Source: Yersinia frederiksenii ATCC 33641 (GTDB taxonomy: Bacteria; Pseudomonadota; Gammaproteobacteria; Enterobacterales; Enterobacteriaceae). From it: a stretch of DNA of 64,000 nucleotides. The notes under the pieces were generated by a model, which made no database searches, was not told the DNA's origin, and was given only the letters and a program-made list of their open reading frames with translations. The stretch spans positions 2,147,559 through 2,211,558 of the forward strand of contig NZ_KN150731.1 in NCBI RefSeq assembly GCF_000754805.1, given 5' to 3'. The position numbers were made by a program, and so were the translations under genes. Of the stretch, positions 9,273 through 19,226 are shown in pieces. Positions within the stretch are counted from its first letter, which is position 1. Each line of letters opens with the position of its first letter.

Positions 9273-10076
9273 ATGAGCATACCTGCATTCGGTTTGGGAA
9301 CTTTTCGCCTTCAAGATCAAATTGTTATTGATTCTGTTAGCCAGGCTTTAAAATTAGGTTATCGCGCAATTGATACCGCCCAAATCTATGAAAATGAAGC
9401 GGCAGTGGGCCAGGCCATCGCAGAAAGTGGTATTAATCGTGATGAGTTATTTATCACGACCAAAATCTGGATTGCTAACTTGGCGCAAGGGAAATTAATC
9501 CCTAGCCTGCAAGCAAGCTTACAGAAGTTGAAAACCGACTATGTGGATTTAACCTTAATTCACTGGCCATCACCTAATGATGAAGTTTCTGTTGCCGAGT
9601 TTATGGCTGAGTTAGTGAAGGCCAAACAGTTGGGGCTGACCCGCCAGATTGGTATTTCTAACTTCACAATTGATTTAATGCAGCAGGCCATTGCGGCTGT
9701 GGGCGCAGAGGCCATTGCGACTAACCAAATCGAACTCTCTCCACTATTACAAAATCGCAAAGTTGTTAAGTTCGCCCAGGAACAAGGTATTGCGATTACC
9801 TCTTATATGACATTGGCTTATGGTAAAGCACTTGATGAGCCGGTTATCAAGGCTATCGCTGAGAAACATGCGGCGACCCCTGCTCAAGTGATTTTAAGCT
9901 GGGCAATGCAACAGGGTTACAGTGTTATTCCCTCATCAACCAAAGTGGCAAACTTAGCCAGTAACTTGTTGGCTCAGGAATTACAGTTAAGTGCAGACGA
10001 TATGGCACTGATTGCTACCCTGGATCGTGACGATAGACTGGTCAGCCCTGATGGTCTGGCACCCAAGTGGGATTAA
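9273..10076 (+). CDS. dkgB: 2,5-diketo-D-gluconate/methylglyoxal reductase B
   Basis: A 267-residue aldo/keto reductase nearly collinear with E. coli DkgB over its whole length. Features are FGLGTF at the N terminus, DTAQIYENE (catalytic Asp and Tyr), the Lys in TTKIW, and IHWPSPN with the active-site His. It is a cytosolic NADPH-dependent enzyme acting on 2,5-diketogluconate and methylglyoxal. GAGGA ends 6 bases before ATG 9273, so this second ATG is chosen over the one 3 bases earlier. The gene is convergent with yafC, as in E. coli. Confidence 0.92.
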   Translation: MSIPAFGLGTFRLQDQIVIDSVSQALKLGYRAIDTAQIYENEAAVGQAIAESGINRDELFITTKIWIANLAQGKLIPSLQASLQKLKTDYVDLTLIHWPSPNDEVSVAEFMAELVKAKQLGLTRQIGISNFTIDLMQQAIAAVGAEAIATNQIELSPLLQNRKVVKFAQEQGIAITSYMTLAYGKALDEPVIKAIAEKHAATPAQVILSWAMQQGYSVIPSSTKVANLASNLLAQELQLSADDMALIATLDRDDRLVSPDGLAPKWD

Positions 10077-10097
10077 TCCCTGCTTAAATGACGAAGC

Positions 10098-10127
10098 AAA
10101 CCACCTCGCAAGGGTGGTTTTTTATTT
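10098..10127. terminator. Rho-independent terminator between dkgB and yafC
   Basis: An 8-bp stem, AAACCACC paired with GGTGGTTT, is followed by a T-rich run. It overlaps the stop codon of yafC, and the A-rich left side lets it work in both directions between the two convergent genes. Confidence 0.8.
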
Positions 10128-11024
10128 TGCAGCATGGCCCGAAACTAGGCGTTCATTGATAAAGTCAATAAAGCAGCGCAGCCGATTACTGACCGCTTGG
10201 TCACTGTAGTACACCGCATTAATTGGCATGGCAACCGGCAAGGTGTGCTCTTCCAGTATCGGCACCAAATCCCCGCGTTGCAGATCTTGTTGAATCATAA
10301 AGTCAGACAGACAGGCAATGCCATTGCCTTCAAGGCAGAGGCGGCGCTGTGTTTCGCCATTATTTGAGGTTAAATCTGATGTTATTTCATAAAGTTGCCC
10401 ATCAGGTCCGGCGAGCGGCCAGCGATTTAGCACCGGCAAATCAATAAATCCCAGACAGACGTGATGCTGTAGGTCTGCCACCGTTTGTGGTGTGCCATGC
10501 TGTCTTAGATAGGCGGGGGAGGCTAGCAGATGGCGATAGCTGGTCATGAGTTTTCTGGCGCGCAAGGTCGAATCCTGCAAAGTGCCGACCCTGATAGCAA
10601 TATCAACTTTTCGCTCGATAAGATTAATGAAGGTCTCAGATGAGACCAGCGATAAGGTGACTAAAGGGTAACGTTGACGAAATTCAGCCATCAGCGGCGC
10701 CAGGACATGCAATACCACCGGGGTTGAAGCATCGATGCGCAGCAATCCTTTCGGATTTAGCTGGCTGTCTAACAGTTCATTTTCAGCGGTGGCCATGTCG
10801 CGCAAAATATTTTGTACTCGGCGAAAATAGTGCTCGCCTTCTTGCGTCAGGCTGATTTGCCTTGTGGTGCGGTTAAGCAGGGTGACACCTAACTTACCTT
10901 CCAATCTTTTTACAGTTCTACTGACCACCGAATTGGCTTGTTCAAGCTGCTCTGCCGCACGGCTGAAACTGCCACACTCCACCACAGTTACGAAGGTAAT
11001 CAGCTCATCTGAGTTTGCTTTCAT
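10122..11024 (-). CDS. yafC: LysR-family transcriptional regulator YafC
   Basis: A 300-residue LysR-type regulator. The N-terminal winged helix-turn-helix (about residues 5-64, with SFSRAAEQL and VSRTVKRLE) is followed by a periplasmic-binding-protein-like effector domain. The sequence matches E. coli YafC throughout. It is divergently transcribed from an MFS exporter gene 120 bases away; LysR proteins commonly control the divergent neighbour, so regulation of that transporter is a reasonable inference. The effector is not known. Confidence 0.88.
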   Translation of the reverse strand: MKANSDELITFVTVVECGSFSRAAEQLEQANSVVSRTVKRLEGKLGVTLLNRTTRQISLTQEGEHYFRRVQNILRDMATAENELLDSQLNPKGLLRIDASTPVVLHVLAPLMAEFRQRYPLVTLSLVSSETFINLIERKVDIAIRVGTLQDSTLRARKLMTSYRHLLASPAYLRQHGTPQTVADLQHHVCLGFIDLPVLNRWPLAGPDGQLYEITSDLTSNNGETQRRLCLEGNGIACLSDFMIQQDLQRGDLVPILEEHTLPVAMPINAVYYSDQAVSNRLRCFIDFINERLVSGHAAK

Positions 11025-11144
11025 TGTTGCTACTCCAGCAAAAATATTTTGATATTTTGAGCATTTTTGTCATTTAAGCATAGGTCCATAATCTCCGCTA
11101 TCAAGTTGACCCATTTTAATTGAACTGAATTTCTGGAGTAAATT
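11025..11144. promoter_or_regulatory. Divergent promoter region yafC / MFS transporter
   Basis: A 120-base AT-rich spacer separates the two divergent starts. LysR regulators usually bind such spacers at T-N11-A sites; I did not identify one operator with confidence. CTGGAG just upstream of 11145 is the transporter ribosome binding site. Confidence 0.5.
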
Positions 11145-12326
11145 ATGCCACTCGCTTTACTGGCGCTGACCATCAGTGCATTCGCTATTGGTACCACGGA
11201 GTTTGTTATTGTTGGGTTGGTACCGACAATTGCTGAACAATTAGGGGTTTCTGTCCCCTCAGCTGGTTTGTTAGTTTCAATTTATGCATTAGGGGTTGCT
11301 ATTGGTGCTCCGGTGCTAACCGCATTAACCGGGCGTATTCCACGTAAAATGCTATTGATTGGTCTGATGGTATTATTCACCTTAGGTAACTTATTAGCTT
11401 GGCAATCCCCCGGTTATGAATCATTGGTGATAGCCCGCTTATTAACTGGTTTGGCACATGGGGTGTTTTTCTCTATCGGCTCGACGATTGCCACCAGTCT
11501 GGTACCTAAAGAGAAAGCAGCCTCAGCAATAGCCATTATGTTTGGCGGCTTAACAGTGGCATTGGTCACGGGAGTTCCACTCGGAACATTTATTGGGCAG
11601 CATTTCGGCTGGCGAGAAACGTTCCTTGCAGTATCACTGATTGGTGTGGTTGCGACTATCGCCAGTGCTATTTTGGTGCCTAATAATATTCCTCAGCAAG
11701 CTTCAGCTAGTATAAAACAGCAATTGCAGGTACTGACTCACCCTCGTTTACTGCTGATTTATGCAATTACTGCATTAGGGTATGGCGGTTTCTTCACGAT
11801 GTTTACTTTCTTGGCCCCAGTTATGCAGGAGTTGTCCGGCTTCTCGGCTGCTGCCGTGAGCTGGATTTTACTGGCATACGGTGTCTCAGTTGCCATTGGT
11901 AATATTTGGGGCGGTAAACTGGCCGACCGGCATGGTGCGGTACCTGCGTTGAGTTTTATCTTTACTGCACTGGCTGCTTTGTTATTTGTTTTCCAGTTTA
12001 GTGCCAGCCATAGTATTGCTGCGCTGATTACCTTACTGGTTATGGGCATTTTTGCTTTTGGCAATGTCCCAGGCTTGCAGGTCTATGTGGTGCAAAAGGC
12101 GCAACAGTATACGCCACACGCGGTTGATGTTGCCTCAGGTTTGAATATCGCGGCATTCAACGTAGGCATTGCATTAGGTTCAATTATTGGCGGTCAGACA
12201 GTCACTCGTGTGGGATTGGCACAAACACCGTGGATTGGTGGCGTGATTGTCATCGGTGCATTATTGCTGGTGACACTGAGTGGCAAACTCGACAAAAAGT
12301 CCCTGCGCCCGGTTACGATAAGCTAG
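11145..12326 (+). CDS. MFS transporter, DHA1/AraJ-YdhP-like efflux family
   Basis: A 393-residue integral inner-membrane protein with about 12 hydrophobic helices. The signature GTTEFVIVGLVPTIA near the N terminus, the short loop TGRIPRK between helices 2 and 3, and GKLADRHG in the second half match the arabinose-efflux-like DHA1 branch (E. coli YdhP and AraJ relatives). The likely job is proton-driven export of a sugar, drug or metabolite; the substrate is unknown. Divergent LysR gene yafC probably regulates it. It is not found at this position in E. coli. Confidence 0.85.
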   Translation: MPLALLALTISAFAIGTTEFVIVGLVPTIAEQLGVSVPSAGLLVSIYALGVAIGAPVLTALTGRIPRKMLLIGLMVLFTLGNLLAWQSPGYESLVIARLLTGLAHGVFFSIGSTIATSLVPKEKAASAIAIMFGGLTVALVTGVPLGTFIGQHFGWRETFLAVSLIGVVATIASAILVPNNIPQQASASIKQQLQVLTHPRLLLIYAITALGYGGFFTMFTFLAPVMQELSGFSAAAVSWILLAYGVSVAIGNIWGGKLADRHGAVPALSFIFTALAALLFVFQFSASHSIAALITLLVMGIFAFGNVPGLQVYVVQKAQQYTPHAVDVASGLNIAAFNVGIALGSIIGGQTVTRVGLAQTPWIGGVIVIGALLLVTLSGKLDKKSLRPVTIS

Positions 12327-12351
12327 GTCTCATTTCAAACATTCACTATTC

Positions 12352-12373
12352 GCCCGCTTTTGCGGGCTTTTTT
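12352..12373 (+). terminator. Terminator after the MFS gene
   Basis: GCCCGC, a TTTT loop, GCGGGC, and then six T. This is a compact strong hairpin 26 bases after the stop. Confidence 0.85.
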
Positions 12374-12563
12374 GTTAATAGAAGCCTTATTAGTGCATTA
12401 TGAATGACATACATTGAATCTACTCTTGGATATCCTAAGACCAGCAGCATAAGCTGGGGAAAAGACATTACTGACCGGAGCATCTGAGCGTATAATCAGA
12501 AGACTACCGGCTGCGGTTATCCCACAAGCCAGAGTGATTTTGAATAAGGAATAGGCCATCAAA

Positions 12564-13346
12564 GTGCCGAAACGAACATATGCAATGCGGTATGTTGCAG
12601 GTCAACCGGTTGAACAGATTTTCCCTGGCTCCGCTAAACAATTGGGGCAGGGGTTACCGCCAGGCACGCCATTGCCTACCTCAGAATTCCTACGTGTGAT
12701 GGTGTGGAACATCTTTAAGCAGCAGCGGGCTGAATGGCTATCGGTGCTCAAAGGGTTCGGTCGGGATGCTCAACTGATGTTGTTGCAAGAAGCTCAAACA
12801 ACACCCGAGCTGGTGAGGTTTGCTACGTCCCATTATCAAGCAGCTGACCAAGTGCCAGCCTTTGCACTACCTCAGCACCCCTCAGGTGTGATGACGTTAG
12901 CAGCCACACACCCAGTCTACTGTTGCCCGCTGCGCGAGCGCGAGCCGTTACTGCGGTTATCTAAATCGGCATTAATCACTGTTTACCCCATTCATGATGG
13001 TCGCTTACTGATGGTAGTAAATATTCATGCCGTGAACTTTAGTCTAGGTGTCGATGTTTACAGTAAACAGTTAGAGCCTATTGGTGAGCAGATTGCCATG
13101 CATCGAGGCCCGGTTATTCTGGCGGGGGATTTCAATGCCTGGAGCCGTCAGCGGGTTAATGCTTTGCAGCGCTTTGCTCAAGGAGCCGGATTGGCCGAAG
13201 TTGAGTTTCAGGCTGATCATCGTAGCCGAGCTTTTGGCCGCCCTCTGGATTTTGTGTTTTATCGTGGCCTCACCCTTGCCGATGCCTCGGTATTAGTCAC
13301 CCGCGCGTCTGATCACAATCCACTGTTGGTCGAATTCCAGCCATAA
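12564..13346 (+). CDS. yafD: Endonuclease/exonuclease/phosphatase family protein YafD
   Basis: A 260-residue member of the EEP (DNase I-like) superfamily, collinear with E. coli YafD. Core motifs are VWNIFKQQ (metal-site Asn), LLQEAQ (metal-binding Glu), AGDFNAW (catalytic Asp/Asn) and ASDHNPLL (general-base His) at the C terminus. The GTG at 12564 is chosen because the residues [11 protein letters not shown] line up with the E. coli N terminus and AAGGAATAG precedes it. Its substrate has not been defined. The gene is convergent with mltD; the yafE gene that E. coli has here is absent. Confidence 0.88.
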   Translation: MPKRTYAMRYVAGQPVEQIFPGSAKQLGQGLPPGTPLPTSEFLRVMVWNIFKQQRAEWLSVLKGFGRDAQLMLLQEAQTTPELVRFATSHYQAADQVPAFALPQHPSGVMTLAATHPVYCCPLREREPLLRLSKSALITVYPIHDGRLLMVVNIHAVNFSLGVDVYSKQLEPIGEQIAMHRGPVILAGDFNAWSRQRVNALQRFAQGAGLAEVEFQADHRSRAFGRPLDFVFYRGLTLADASVLVTRASDHNPLLVEFQP

Positions 13347-13373
13347 AAAAAGCACCCCGAAGGGTGCTTTTTA
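13345..13373. terminator. Bidirectional terminator between yafD and mltD
   Basis: AGCACCC and GGGTGCT form the stem around a CGAA tetraloop, flanked by seven A on the left and T on the right, so it can end transcription from both convergent genes. Confidence 0.88.
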
Positions 13374-13396
13374 ACAGCTTTCTACCGATTCTAATG

Positions 13397-14785
13397 TTAG
13401 GCATCCGGAGTCGATTTGTTGTTAACAAACAACGTCAATTTCAAACCGGGTACTAATTTATTAGCTTTGCTGATTACCGAATTCCATCGCATCACATCGT
13501 CGGTGTTTACACCGTGACGCTTGGCAATACTGGCAAATGAATCACCTTTACGAACCTGATAGGTGATGCTGTTGCTGGTTGTATTGCTTGCCAGTTGCAG
13601 GGTTTGCCCAACTTTTAAGGTGCTCGAGGCACGTAAGTTGTTCCAACTCTGCAAATCGCTGGTCTTGATATTCAACCGCTTGGCAATCGTAGATAAGGTA
13701 TCGCCGGGGCGAACTTTATACTGCGAACTTGATGCTGATGTTGTGCTGCTCTGTGCCAACTTGGTTGGTTGAACCGCGGCAATATCGGTATCTGCCAATG
13801 AATCTTTAAGCTGCTCAGCATGGGCTTTCGGCAACATAATATAACGAGGACCATGTCCATCAGGTGCCGTTACATTGCGCTTATACCCAGAATTAAAGGA
13901 TTTCAACTTAGTAAGTGACATCCCCGCCATCTCAGCCGCCTGAGTTAGCTGTATCTGCTGACCAACATCCACACGCGCTAAGGCACGGTCTTTGTCGGGT
14001 TCAGGTAAGGTTATACCGTACTTTTTGCTGTTCTTGATTAATTCACCCAAGGCCAGCATTTTTGGAACATAAATTGACGTTTCACGAGGAAGCGACAATG
14101 CCCAAAAGTTCGTCGGTTTACCCTTTGCCTTATTAGCTTTCACCGCCTGCATGACTCTGCCTTCACCACTGTTATATGCAGCGACTGTTAACAACCAGTC
14201 ACCGTTAAACATTTTGTTCAGGCGCTCCATCATATCAAGCGCTGCTTTGGTAGAAGCAACCACATCTCTGCGGCCGTCATACCATTGGTTTTGTTTCAAG
14301 CCATAATTTCGACCGGTACTTGGCACTATCTGCCATAGCCCTGCGGCGTTGGCGGATGATGTCGCGTGTGGGTCAAAAGCGCTCTCCACTATGGGTAGCA
14401 GTACCAGTTCCATCGGCATCTTACGTTTCTTAATCTGCTCGACTATCAGGTACATGTACGGCTCTGCCCGTAATGTTACATCGTGGAGATAGCTCTTATT
14501 TTTTAAGTATTTTTGCTTCTGTTCACGGATCCGGGAATTCTCCGGAACCTTCATCTTCAGCTCGTCGCTAATGAAGTTCCACAAATCTTGCTGCGCGAGG
14601 CCACTTTCACTATCAAGCCATCGCGCGGAACCCTCTCGGGCGCTATTTATGTACTTTCCTGCTTCACTTTCTTGACCTGCCGAAGACAAACTCTGTGCAT
14701 GCTGTACAGGAACCTGTACGCCCACCTTGGACGACTGGCACCCAACAAGCAAGACTGAGGCGAGAAATATCGCTTTGGTCTTCAT
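13397..14785 (-). CDS. mltD: Membrane-bound lytic murein transglycosylase D
   Basis: A 462-residue outer-membrane lipoprotein that cleaves peptidoglycan glycan strands. The start at 14785 is chosen over an upstream ATG at 14848 because it gives the short lipoprotein signal with lipobox LVGC (Cys16), as in E. coli. The SLT domain shows catalytic Glu134 in PIVESAFDP, then GLWQIVPSTGRNYGL and AAYNSGEGRV. Two LysM peptidoglycan-binding repeats, each beginning with a V+R+GD pattern, form the C terminus. It follows gloB by 71 bases on the same strand, as in E. coli. Confidence 0.93.
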   Translation of the reverse strand: MKTKAIFLASVLLVGCQSSKVGVQVPVQHAQSLSSAGQESEAGKYINSAREGSARWLDSESGLAQQDLWNFISDELKMKVPENSRIREQKQKYLKNKSYLHDVTLRAEPYMYLIVEQIKKRKMPMELVLLPIVESAFDPHATSSANAAGLWQIVPSTGRNYGLKQNQWYDGRRDVVASTKAALDMMERLNKMFNGDWLLTVAAYNSGEGRVMQAVKANKAKGKPTNFWALSLPRETSIYVPKMLALGELIKNSKKYGITLPEPDKDRALARVDVGQQIQLTQAAEMAGMSLTKLKSFNSGYKRNVTAPDGHGPRYIMLPKAHAEQLKDSLADTDIAAVQPTKLAQSSTTSASSSQYKVRPGDTLSTIAKRLNIKTSDLQSWNNLRASSTLKVGQTLQLASNTTSNSITYQVRKGDSFASIAKRHGVNTDDVMRWNSVISKANKLVPGLKLTLFVNNKSTPDA

Positions 14786-14856
14786 GTGTGTGTCAATGTA
14801 GTTGCTTAAAAGACGAGCAATCATACTTTGCTTCGACAAAAAACACAACTAAAAGC

Positions 14857-15612
14857 TCAGAAGCGGTCTTTCTGGGCACGTAATTCGGAAAAAACTGAGA
14901 CAAGTGACTCTGGCGGTGAAATTACGCCTATTTTCCTTTGTAAATCAACGTCATTGCAACGTAAAAAAACATTAATTTTACGTTCAATTTGCAATTTTAC
15001 CGGTAGGCTAGGTAGGTTTTTTGCACGTAATTGCATGATTTGTTGTTGATATGTAGCAATGTCATGGTCCGATGGCAGAATAAAACGAGCAAACTTAAGA
15101 TTGGCGAGAGTGTATTCATGCGCGCTGCAAATTAAGGTTTCGTCAGGAAGCTGCGCGAGCTGTTGAATAGACGAGTACATTTGCGCTGCTGTGCCTTCAA
15201 ATAGCCTGCCGCAGCCGGCAGAAAAAAGTGTATCACCACAGAAAAGATAAGGTTTGCTGTAGTATGCGATATGTCCCAAGGTGTGTCCGGGCACAGCAAA
15301 TACGTGGTAATTTTGACCAGCAATTACCAGGTCATCGTCCCCTTTTACGATAACTGTCGCCCCTTTATTGGCAGTTTCTTGCGGCCCATAGACGGGAATA
15401 TTAGGGTAATGACGACGTAACTCAGCAACACCGCCGACGTGATCATTGTGGTGATGGGTCAGTAATATGGCTTGGGGAAGATAGTCACCTTGGTTCAGCA
15501 TGGCCAATACCGGATGCGCTTCACCAGGATCAACGATAACGCAATGTTTCTGTGAGTCTGCTAATAGCCAAATGTAATTGTCTTGAAACGCAGGAATGCT
15601 GATAAGATTCAT
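14857..15612 (-). CDS. gloB: Hydroxyacylglutathione hydrolase (glyoxalase II)
   Basis: A 251-residue metallo-beta-lactamase-fold enzyme that hydrolyses S-D-lactoylglutathione to D-lactate and glutathione, the second step of methylglyoxal detoxification. The binuclear metal motif THHHNDH lies at residues 52-58, followed by PGHTLGH and CGDTLF. Length equals the E. coli enzyme. It is divergent from yafS, with only 42 bases between the starts. Methylglyoxal reductase dkgB lies in the same block. Confidence 0.94.
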   Translation of the reverse strand: MNLISIPAFQDNYIWLLADSQKHCVIVDPGEAHPVLAMLNQGDYLPQAILLTHHHNDHVGGVAELRRHYPNIPVYGPQETANKGATVIVKGDDDLVIAGQNYHVFAVPGHTLGHIAYYSKPYLFCGDTLFSAGCGRLFEGTAAQMYSSIQQLAQLPDETLICSAHEYTLANLKFARFILPSDHDIATYQQQIMQLRAKNLPSLPVKLQIERKINVFLRCNDVDLQRKIGVISPPESLVSVFSELRAQKDRF

Positions 15613-15654
15613 TTGATACCTCTACTCTAATGGCTTGAAAGAAGATAATAAAAC

Positions 15655-16374
15655 ATGAAACCAGCACAGACACACCAAAAGATAGATGCGCCCGCATCCT
15701 GGGCTGAGTTACCTTGGGGTGAGTATTATCGCGCAGCAATTGAGCAGCAATTGCAACCTTGGTGGCCGAAATTCTTTGGTTTCCACTTATTGAAAATAGG
15801 CCATTTAAGCGCGGAAATCGCCAGTGATAAATGTGCGATCTCCCATCAGGTTAATGTGGGCGAGCAAGGCAAAAATATGCAAGTGCTTGCCAGCCCGTAC
15901 CAATTACCTTTTGCTGAAAAGTCAGTAGATGCTTGTTTGTTATCTCATACTTTAGCCTACGCCTCTGACCCGCACCGCATTTTACGTGAGGTGGATCGCG
16001 TCCTGATTGATGATGGCTGGCTGGTTATTAGTAACTTTAACCCACTGAGTTTATTAGGGGCAGGGAAGTTGGTGCCATTACTCCGTCAGCGGCAGCCCTA
16101 CGTTAGCCGAATGTTTACCCAGATGCGTTTGTTAGATTGGCTAAGTTTATTGAATTATGAGGTTTTGTATTTATCACGCTTTCACGTGCTGCCGTGGCAC
16201 AAAGAAGGTGGGCGCTTTATCAGCACCCATTTGCCTGCATTGGGGTGTGTCAGCCTGATTGTTGCCCGTAAGCGCACCATCCCGTTAACGTTCAATCCGA
16301 TGAAATTTGGTGCGCGTAAACCGTGGTTTAGCCGGGCTGTGGGAGCAACTAAAAGTTATCGTGATCAACCCTGA
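15655..16374 (+). CDS. yafS: SAM-dependent methyltransferase-like protein YafS
   Basis: A 239-residue protein with a class I methyltransferase core. The region around residues 60-140 has the acidic post-I loop, and the DACLLSHTLAYASDPHRILRE segment (motif IV region), which resembles ubiquinone/biotin-type methyltransferases. Position between gloB and rnhA matches E. coli yafS. The glycine-rich SAM-binding motif is weak, as in other YafS proteins, and the substrate is unknown. Confidence 0.82.
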   Translation: MKPAQTHQKIDAPASWAELPWGEYYRAAIEQQLQPWWPKFFGFHLLKIGHLSAEIASDKCAISHQVNVGEQGKNMQVLASPYQLPFAEKSVDACLLSHTLAYASDPHRILREVDRVLIDDGWLVISNFNPLSLLGAGKLVPLLRQRQPYVSRMFTQMRLLDWLSLLNYEVLYLSRFHVLPWHKEGGRFISTHLPALGCVSLIVARKRTIPLTFNPMKFGARKPWFSRAVGATKSYRDQP

Positions 16375-16429
16375 ACTGCCCGCAACATCAAATATAGAGT
16401 CTTATCCAACGTCAAAGACGGAGGAAGGA

Positions 16430-16894
16430 TTAATCAGGGTTATAGCCGCTATCTTCTAGTGTCGGTGAATTTGCGCCTTGACGGGCCAATTCATCACAAC
16501 GTTCATTCTCTGGATGACCCGCATGACCTTTTACCCATTCCCATTGCACTGTATGGGTTTGGATGGCTAGATCCAGCCGCTGCCATAAGTCGACATTCCG
16601 CACCGGTTTGCGGTCAGTTGTTTTCCAGCCACGCTTTTTCCAATTGTGAATCCACTGGGTGATACCTTGACGAACATATTGGCTGTCGGTGCTGAGTGTC
16701 ACTTTACAAGGAGAGGTTAAGGCTTCCAGCGCCACAATGGCTGCCATCAACTCCATGCGGTTGTTAGTGGTGAGAAAATAGCCCGCACTAAAAGTTTTTT
16801 CATGCTGTTTGTAACGCAAAATTGCGCCATAACCACCGGGCCCCGGATTGCCAAGGCAAGATCCGTCGGTGAAAATTTCTACCTGCTTAGTCAT
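16430..16894 (-). CDS. rnhA: Ribonuclease HI
   Basis: A 154-residue enzyme that degrades the RNA strand of RNA:DNA hybrids. The catalytic carboxylates are seen in [12 protein letters not shown] (Asp), NRMELMAA (Glu), STDSQYV (Asp) and the final Asp in ENERCDELA, with GHAGHPEN the active-site loop. The internal ATG at 16894 matches the family start; an ATG 15 bases upstream would add five residues. It is divergent from dnaQ with a 55-base spacer, the standard enterobacterial arrangement. Confidence 0.94.
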   Translation of the reverse strand: MTKQVEIFTDGSCLGNPGPGGYGAILRYKQHEKTFSAGYFLTTNNRMELMAAIVALEALTSPCKVTLSTDSQYVRQGITQWIHNWKKRGWKTTDRKPVRNVDLWQRLDLAIQTHTVQWEWVKGHAGHPENERCDELARQGANSPTLEDSGYNPD

Positions 16895-16949
16895 CTCTGG
16901 TAGACTCATCCTATCTGTTTAAACGTTAAGTCTGACATAAACGAGCGCT

Positions 16950-17729
16950 ATGAGCACTGGCAATATGCAAGTTACACCGACCAGACAGATTGTTCTGGAT
17001 ACTGAAACCACCGGTATGAATAAACTTGGCGTTCATTACGAAGGCCATAAAATTATTGAGATCGGCGCGGTTGAAGTGATCAACCGTCGCCTGACGGGCA
17101 GAAATTTTCATGTCTATGTGAAACCTGATCGTCTGGTGGATCCAGAAGCTTATGGTGTTCACGGTATCAGTGATGAGTTTCTGGCAGATAAGCCGACTTT
17201 TGCGGATATTACTCCTGAATTTCTCGAATTTATCCGCGGTGCTGAGTTAGTCATCCATAACGCGGCGTTCGATATCGGCTTTATGGATTACGAATTCCGT
17301 ATGTTGCAGCAGGATATTCCAAAAACGGAAACCTTCTGTACCATCACCGATAGCCTGTTACTGGCCCGCCGCCTGTTCCCCGGCAAGCGAAATAACCTCG
17401 ATGCGCTGTGTGATCGCTACCAGATAGACAACACCAAACGAACATTGCACGGCGCGTTACTCGATGCCGAAATTCTGGCTGAAGTTTATCTGGCGATGAC
17501 TGGCGGTCAAACTTCACTTTCTTTCTCAATGGAAGGTGACCAGTCGCAGAATGACTCTTCAGAAGATATTCAGCGCATTATCCGCCCAGCCTCTGGATTG
17601 AAAATTATTTATGCGGCTGATGAAGAGCTAGAAGCCCATAATTCACGCCTGGACTTGGTCATGAAAAAGGGCGGCAGTTGCTTGTGGCGAATGCCGTTGG
17701 AGCCAGAAGAGAGCGCTAACGCAGAATAA
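16950..17729 (+). CDS. dnaQ: DNA polymerase III epsilon subunit (proofreading exonuclease)
   Basis: A 259-residue 3'-5' exonuclease of the replicase core. ExoI motif VLDTETTG, ExoII HNAAFDIGFMDYE and ExoIII HGALLDAEILAEVY are intact. The C-terminal tail after about residue 190, ending GGSCLWRM, binds the alpha subunit. It closely follows E. coli DnaQ. It is divergent from rnhA and followed by tRNA-Asp, as in E. coli. Confidence 0.95.
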   Translation: MSTGNMQVTPTRQIVLDTETTGMNKLGVHYEGHKIIEIGAVEVINRRLTGRNFHVYVKPDRLVDPEAYGVHGISDEFLADKPTFADITPEFLEFIRGAELVIHNAAFDIGFMDYEFRMLQQDIPKTETFCTITDSLLLARRLFPGKRNNLDALCDRYQIDNTKRTLHGALLDAEILAEVYLAMTGGQTSLSFSMEGDQSQNDSSEDIQRIIRPASGLKIIYAADEELEAHNSRLDLVMKKGGSCLWRMPLEPEESANAE

Positions 17730-17841
17730 AGTGATATTCAGTCGAAAAACTGTGCAACCGGCTTATTTTACTAGAAAAAGTGTTGACGAGATCGTGTTCC
17801 ATACGTAATATTCGATTCGTTCTTAACCGGAACAGCAGCGT

Positions 17842-17918
17842 GGTGCGGTAGTTCAGTCGGTTAGAATACCGGCCTGTCACGCCGGGGGTCGCGGGTTCGA
17901 GTCCCGTCCGCACCGCCA
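17842..17918 (+). tRNA. aspV: tRNA-Asp (anticodon GUC)
   Basis: A 77-base cloverleaf. The acceptor stem GGTGCGG pairs with CCGCACC, the discriminator base is G, and CCA is encoded. The anticodon stem CCGGC/GCCGG holds GTC at 17876-17878; the D loop has AGTCGGTTAGA and the T arm GGTTCGAGTCC. It lies just downstream of dnaQ, as aspV does in E. coli. Confidence 0.97.
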
Positions 17919-17925
17919 ACATTCA

Positions 17926-17966
17926 GAAGCCCTGAGTTAGCAATAACTCAGGGCTTCGTTGCATTT
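17926..17966 (+). terminator. Terminator after tRNA-Asp
   Basis: A perfect 14-bp stem, GAAGCCCTGAGTTA with its reverse complement, surrounds a GCAA loop 7 bases after the tRNA. The T tract behind it is short, but the stem is very stable. Confidence 0.75.
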
Positions 17967-18020
17967 AGGTTCCCGCAAATACATTCCCGAAAAACCCGTT
18001 TGAGGGATCGCCGGGCAGAT

Positions 18021-18050
18021 AAGAAAAACAGATACCCGTGGGTATCTGTT
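18021..18050 (-). terminator. Terminator of the proVWX operon
   Basis: Read on the minus strand, AACAGATACC and GGTATCTGTT form the stem around a CACG-type loop, followed by a T-rich tract, 10 bases beyond the proX stop. Confidence 0.8.
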
Positions 18051-18059
18051 GAAGCGGTT

Positions 18060-19064
18060 TTACTGCGCAGCCTTAGTGTTTCCGGCTTCGGCGGCGGTTT
18101 TCACCCAACCATCAAAGGTGGCCTGATGCGCTTGAATCCAACCATTCACATGACGTTCAATATCGGCATCTGACGATTCACCAGCATGCATCCGCATATT
18201 CTGAGCATTCACATCATTAATGGATAATTTCATGATGGAGAACAGTTTAGCGGCGGCAGGGTTGGCTTCAGCCCACTTTTTGTTCGCCACAATGTGCATC
18301 ACACTGGGTGGGAAACCATAGTTCGCGCCGTTAGAAAGCTGGGTATCGATAGTTTTATCTGGTAAGGATGAGAATGGCACCTGTAACCATACAACATCAC
18401 GCCCCGGCACCAAGACATCACTGACCCAATATGGCGTCCAAGTGTAGTACAGAATCGGTTTGCCTTCTTTGTAACGGGTGATGGTATCGGCAATCATGGC
18501 GGCATAGTTACCCTGATTGTGGGTCACGGTATCGCTCAAACCATAAGCCTGGATTTGATGATTGATCGGTGCTTCACAACCCCAGCCTGGGTTACAGCCG
18601 GTAAGATCGGCTTTGCCATCATTATTGGCATCAAACAACTTGGCGATTTTTGGATCTTTTAGCTGCTCAATATTGGTGATGTGGTATTTATCGGCGGTTT
18701 TTTTGTCGATCAAATAACCCTGCGCCAAGCCTTCAATGAAGTTACCCTGACGGTAGAATTTGGCATCACCACCGGCCGCGGCATATTGGTCGTTATGCAG
18801 TGGCACCCAGTTGACAGCCAAGAAAGTGGCATCACCTGCGGCAATGGAAGAATAGGCAACATTGTAATCAACTTCTTTGGTCGGCTGGACATCATAACCG
18901 AGCTTTTCCAGCGCTTTATTCACCAGTGAGGTCTGGAAGGTCTCTTCCGAAATGGTACTTTGCAGAGGCAAGACCGTAATGCCTTTGCCAGGTAACTCTG
19001 CTGCGGATAACTGAGTGCTGATCAGTGTGGTGAGGGCCAGGGCCCAGACTCTTGTCGTGCGCAT
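18060..19064 (-). CDS. proX: Glycine betaine/proline-binding periplasmic protein ProX
   Basis: A 334-residue periplasmic binding protein with a signal peptide ending SAA. It captures glycine betaine and proline betaine for the ProU importer. The sequence matches E. coli ProX, including the aromatic-cage tryptophans in AVNWVPLH and YTWTPYW, and the disulphide pair in GCNPGWGCE. It is the third gene of proVWX. An ERIC repeat separates it from proW. Confidence 0.95.
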   Translation of the reverse strand: MRTTRVWALALTTLISTQLSAAELPGKGITVLPLQSTISEETFQTSLVNKALEKLGYDVQPTKEVDYNVAYSSIAAGDATFLAVNWVPLHNDQYAAAGGDAKFYRQGNFIEGLAQGYLIDKKTADKYHITNIEQLKDPKIAKLFDANNDGKADLTGCNPGWGCEAPINHQIQAYGLSDTVTHNQGNYAAMIADTITRYKEGKPILYYTWTPYWVSDVLVPGRDVVWLQVPFSSLPDKTIDTQLSNGANYGFPPSVMHIVANKKWAEANPAAAKLFSIMKLSINDVNAQNMRMHAGESSDADIERHVNGWIQAHQATFDGWVKTAAEAGNTKAAQ

Positions 19065-19076
19065 AGTTTTTCCTTT

Positions 19077-19204
19077 TATCCCCTGCGTCCTTGACGCTGC
19101 TGCTGTGTTAGCGGCGCTCGCGCACCCGAATCACTTACTCATGTAAGCTCAGCGGGATTTGCTCACTTGCAGCCTTGCCGCAGCGCCAATGACTTTGGGT
19201 ATAG
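19077..19204. repeat. ERIC element between proW and proX
   Basis: An approximately 128-base palindromic repeat. The centre contains CACTTACTCATGTAAGCTC, matching the two arms used for ERIC primers, and the ends (TATCCCC... and ...GGGTATA) carry the terminal inverted repeats of the Yersinia ERIC form. GGCGCT near 19113 and AGCGCC near 19183 pair within the stem. It lies inside the proVWX transcript and would fold into a long RNA hairpin. Confidence 0.9.
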
Positions 19205-19226
19205 TATTGAGTGTAATGAGCTGAAA

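Noticed and set aside
9104-9331. 75-codon open frame upstream of dkgB
   Set aside because: It overlaps the start of dkgB, lacks a ribosome binding site and has no recognisable features; taken as chance.
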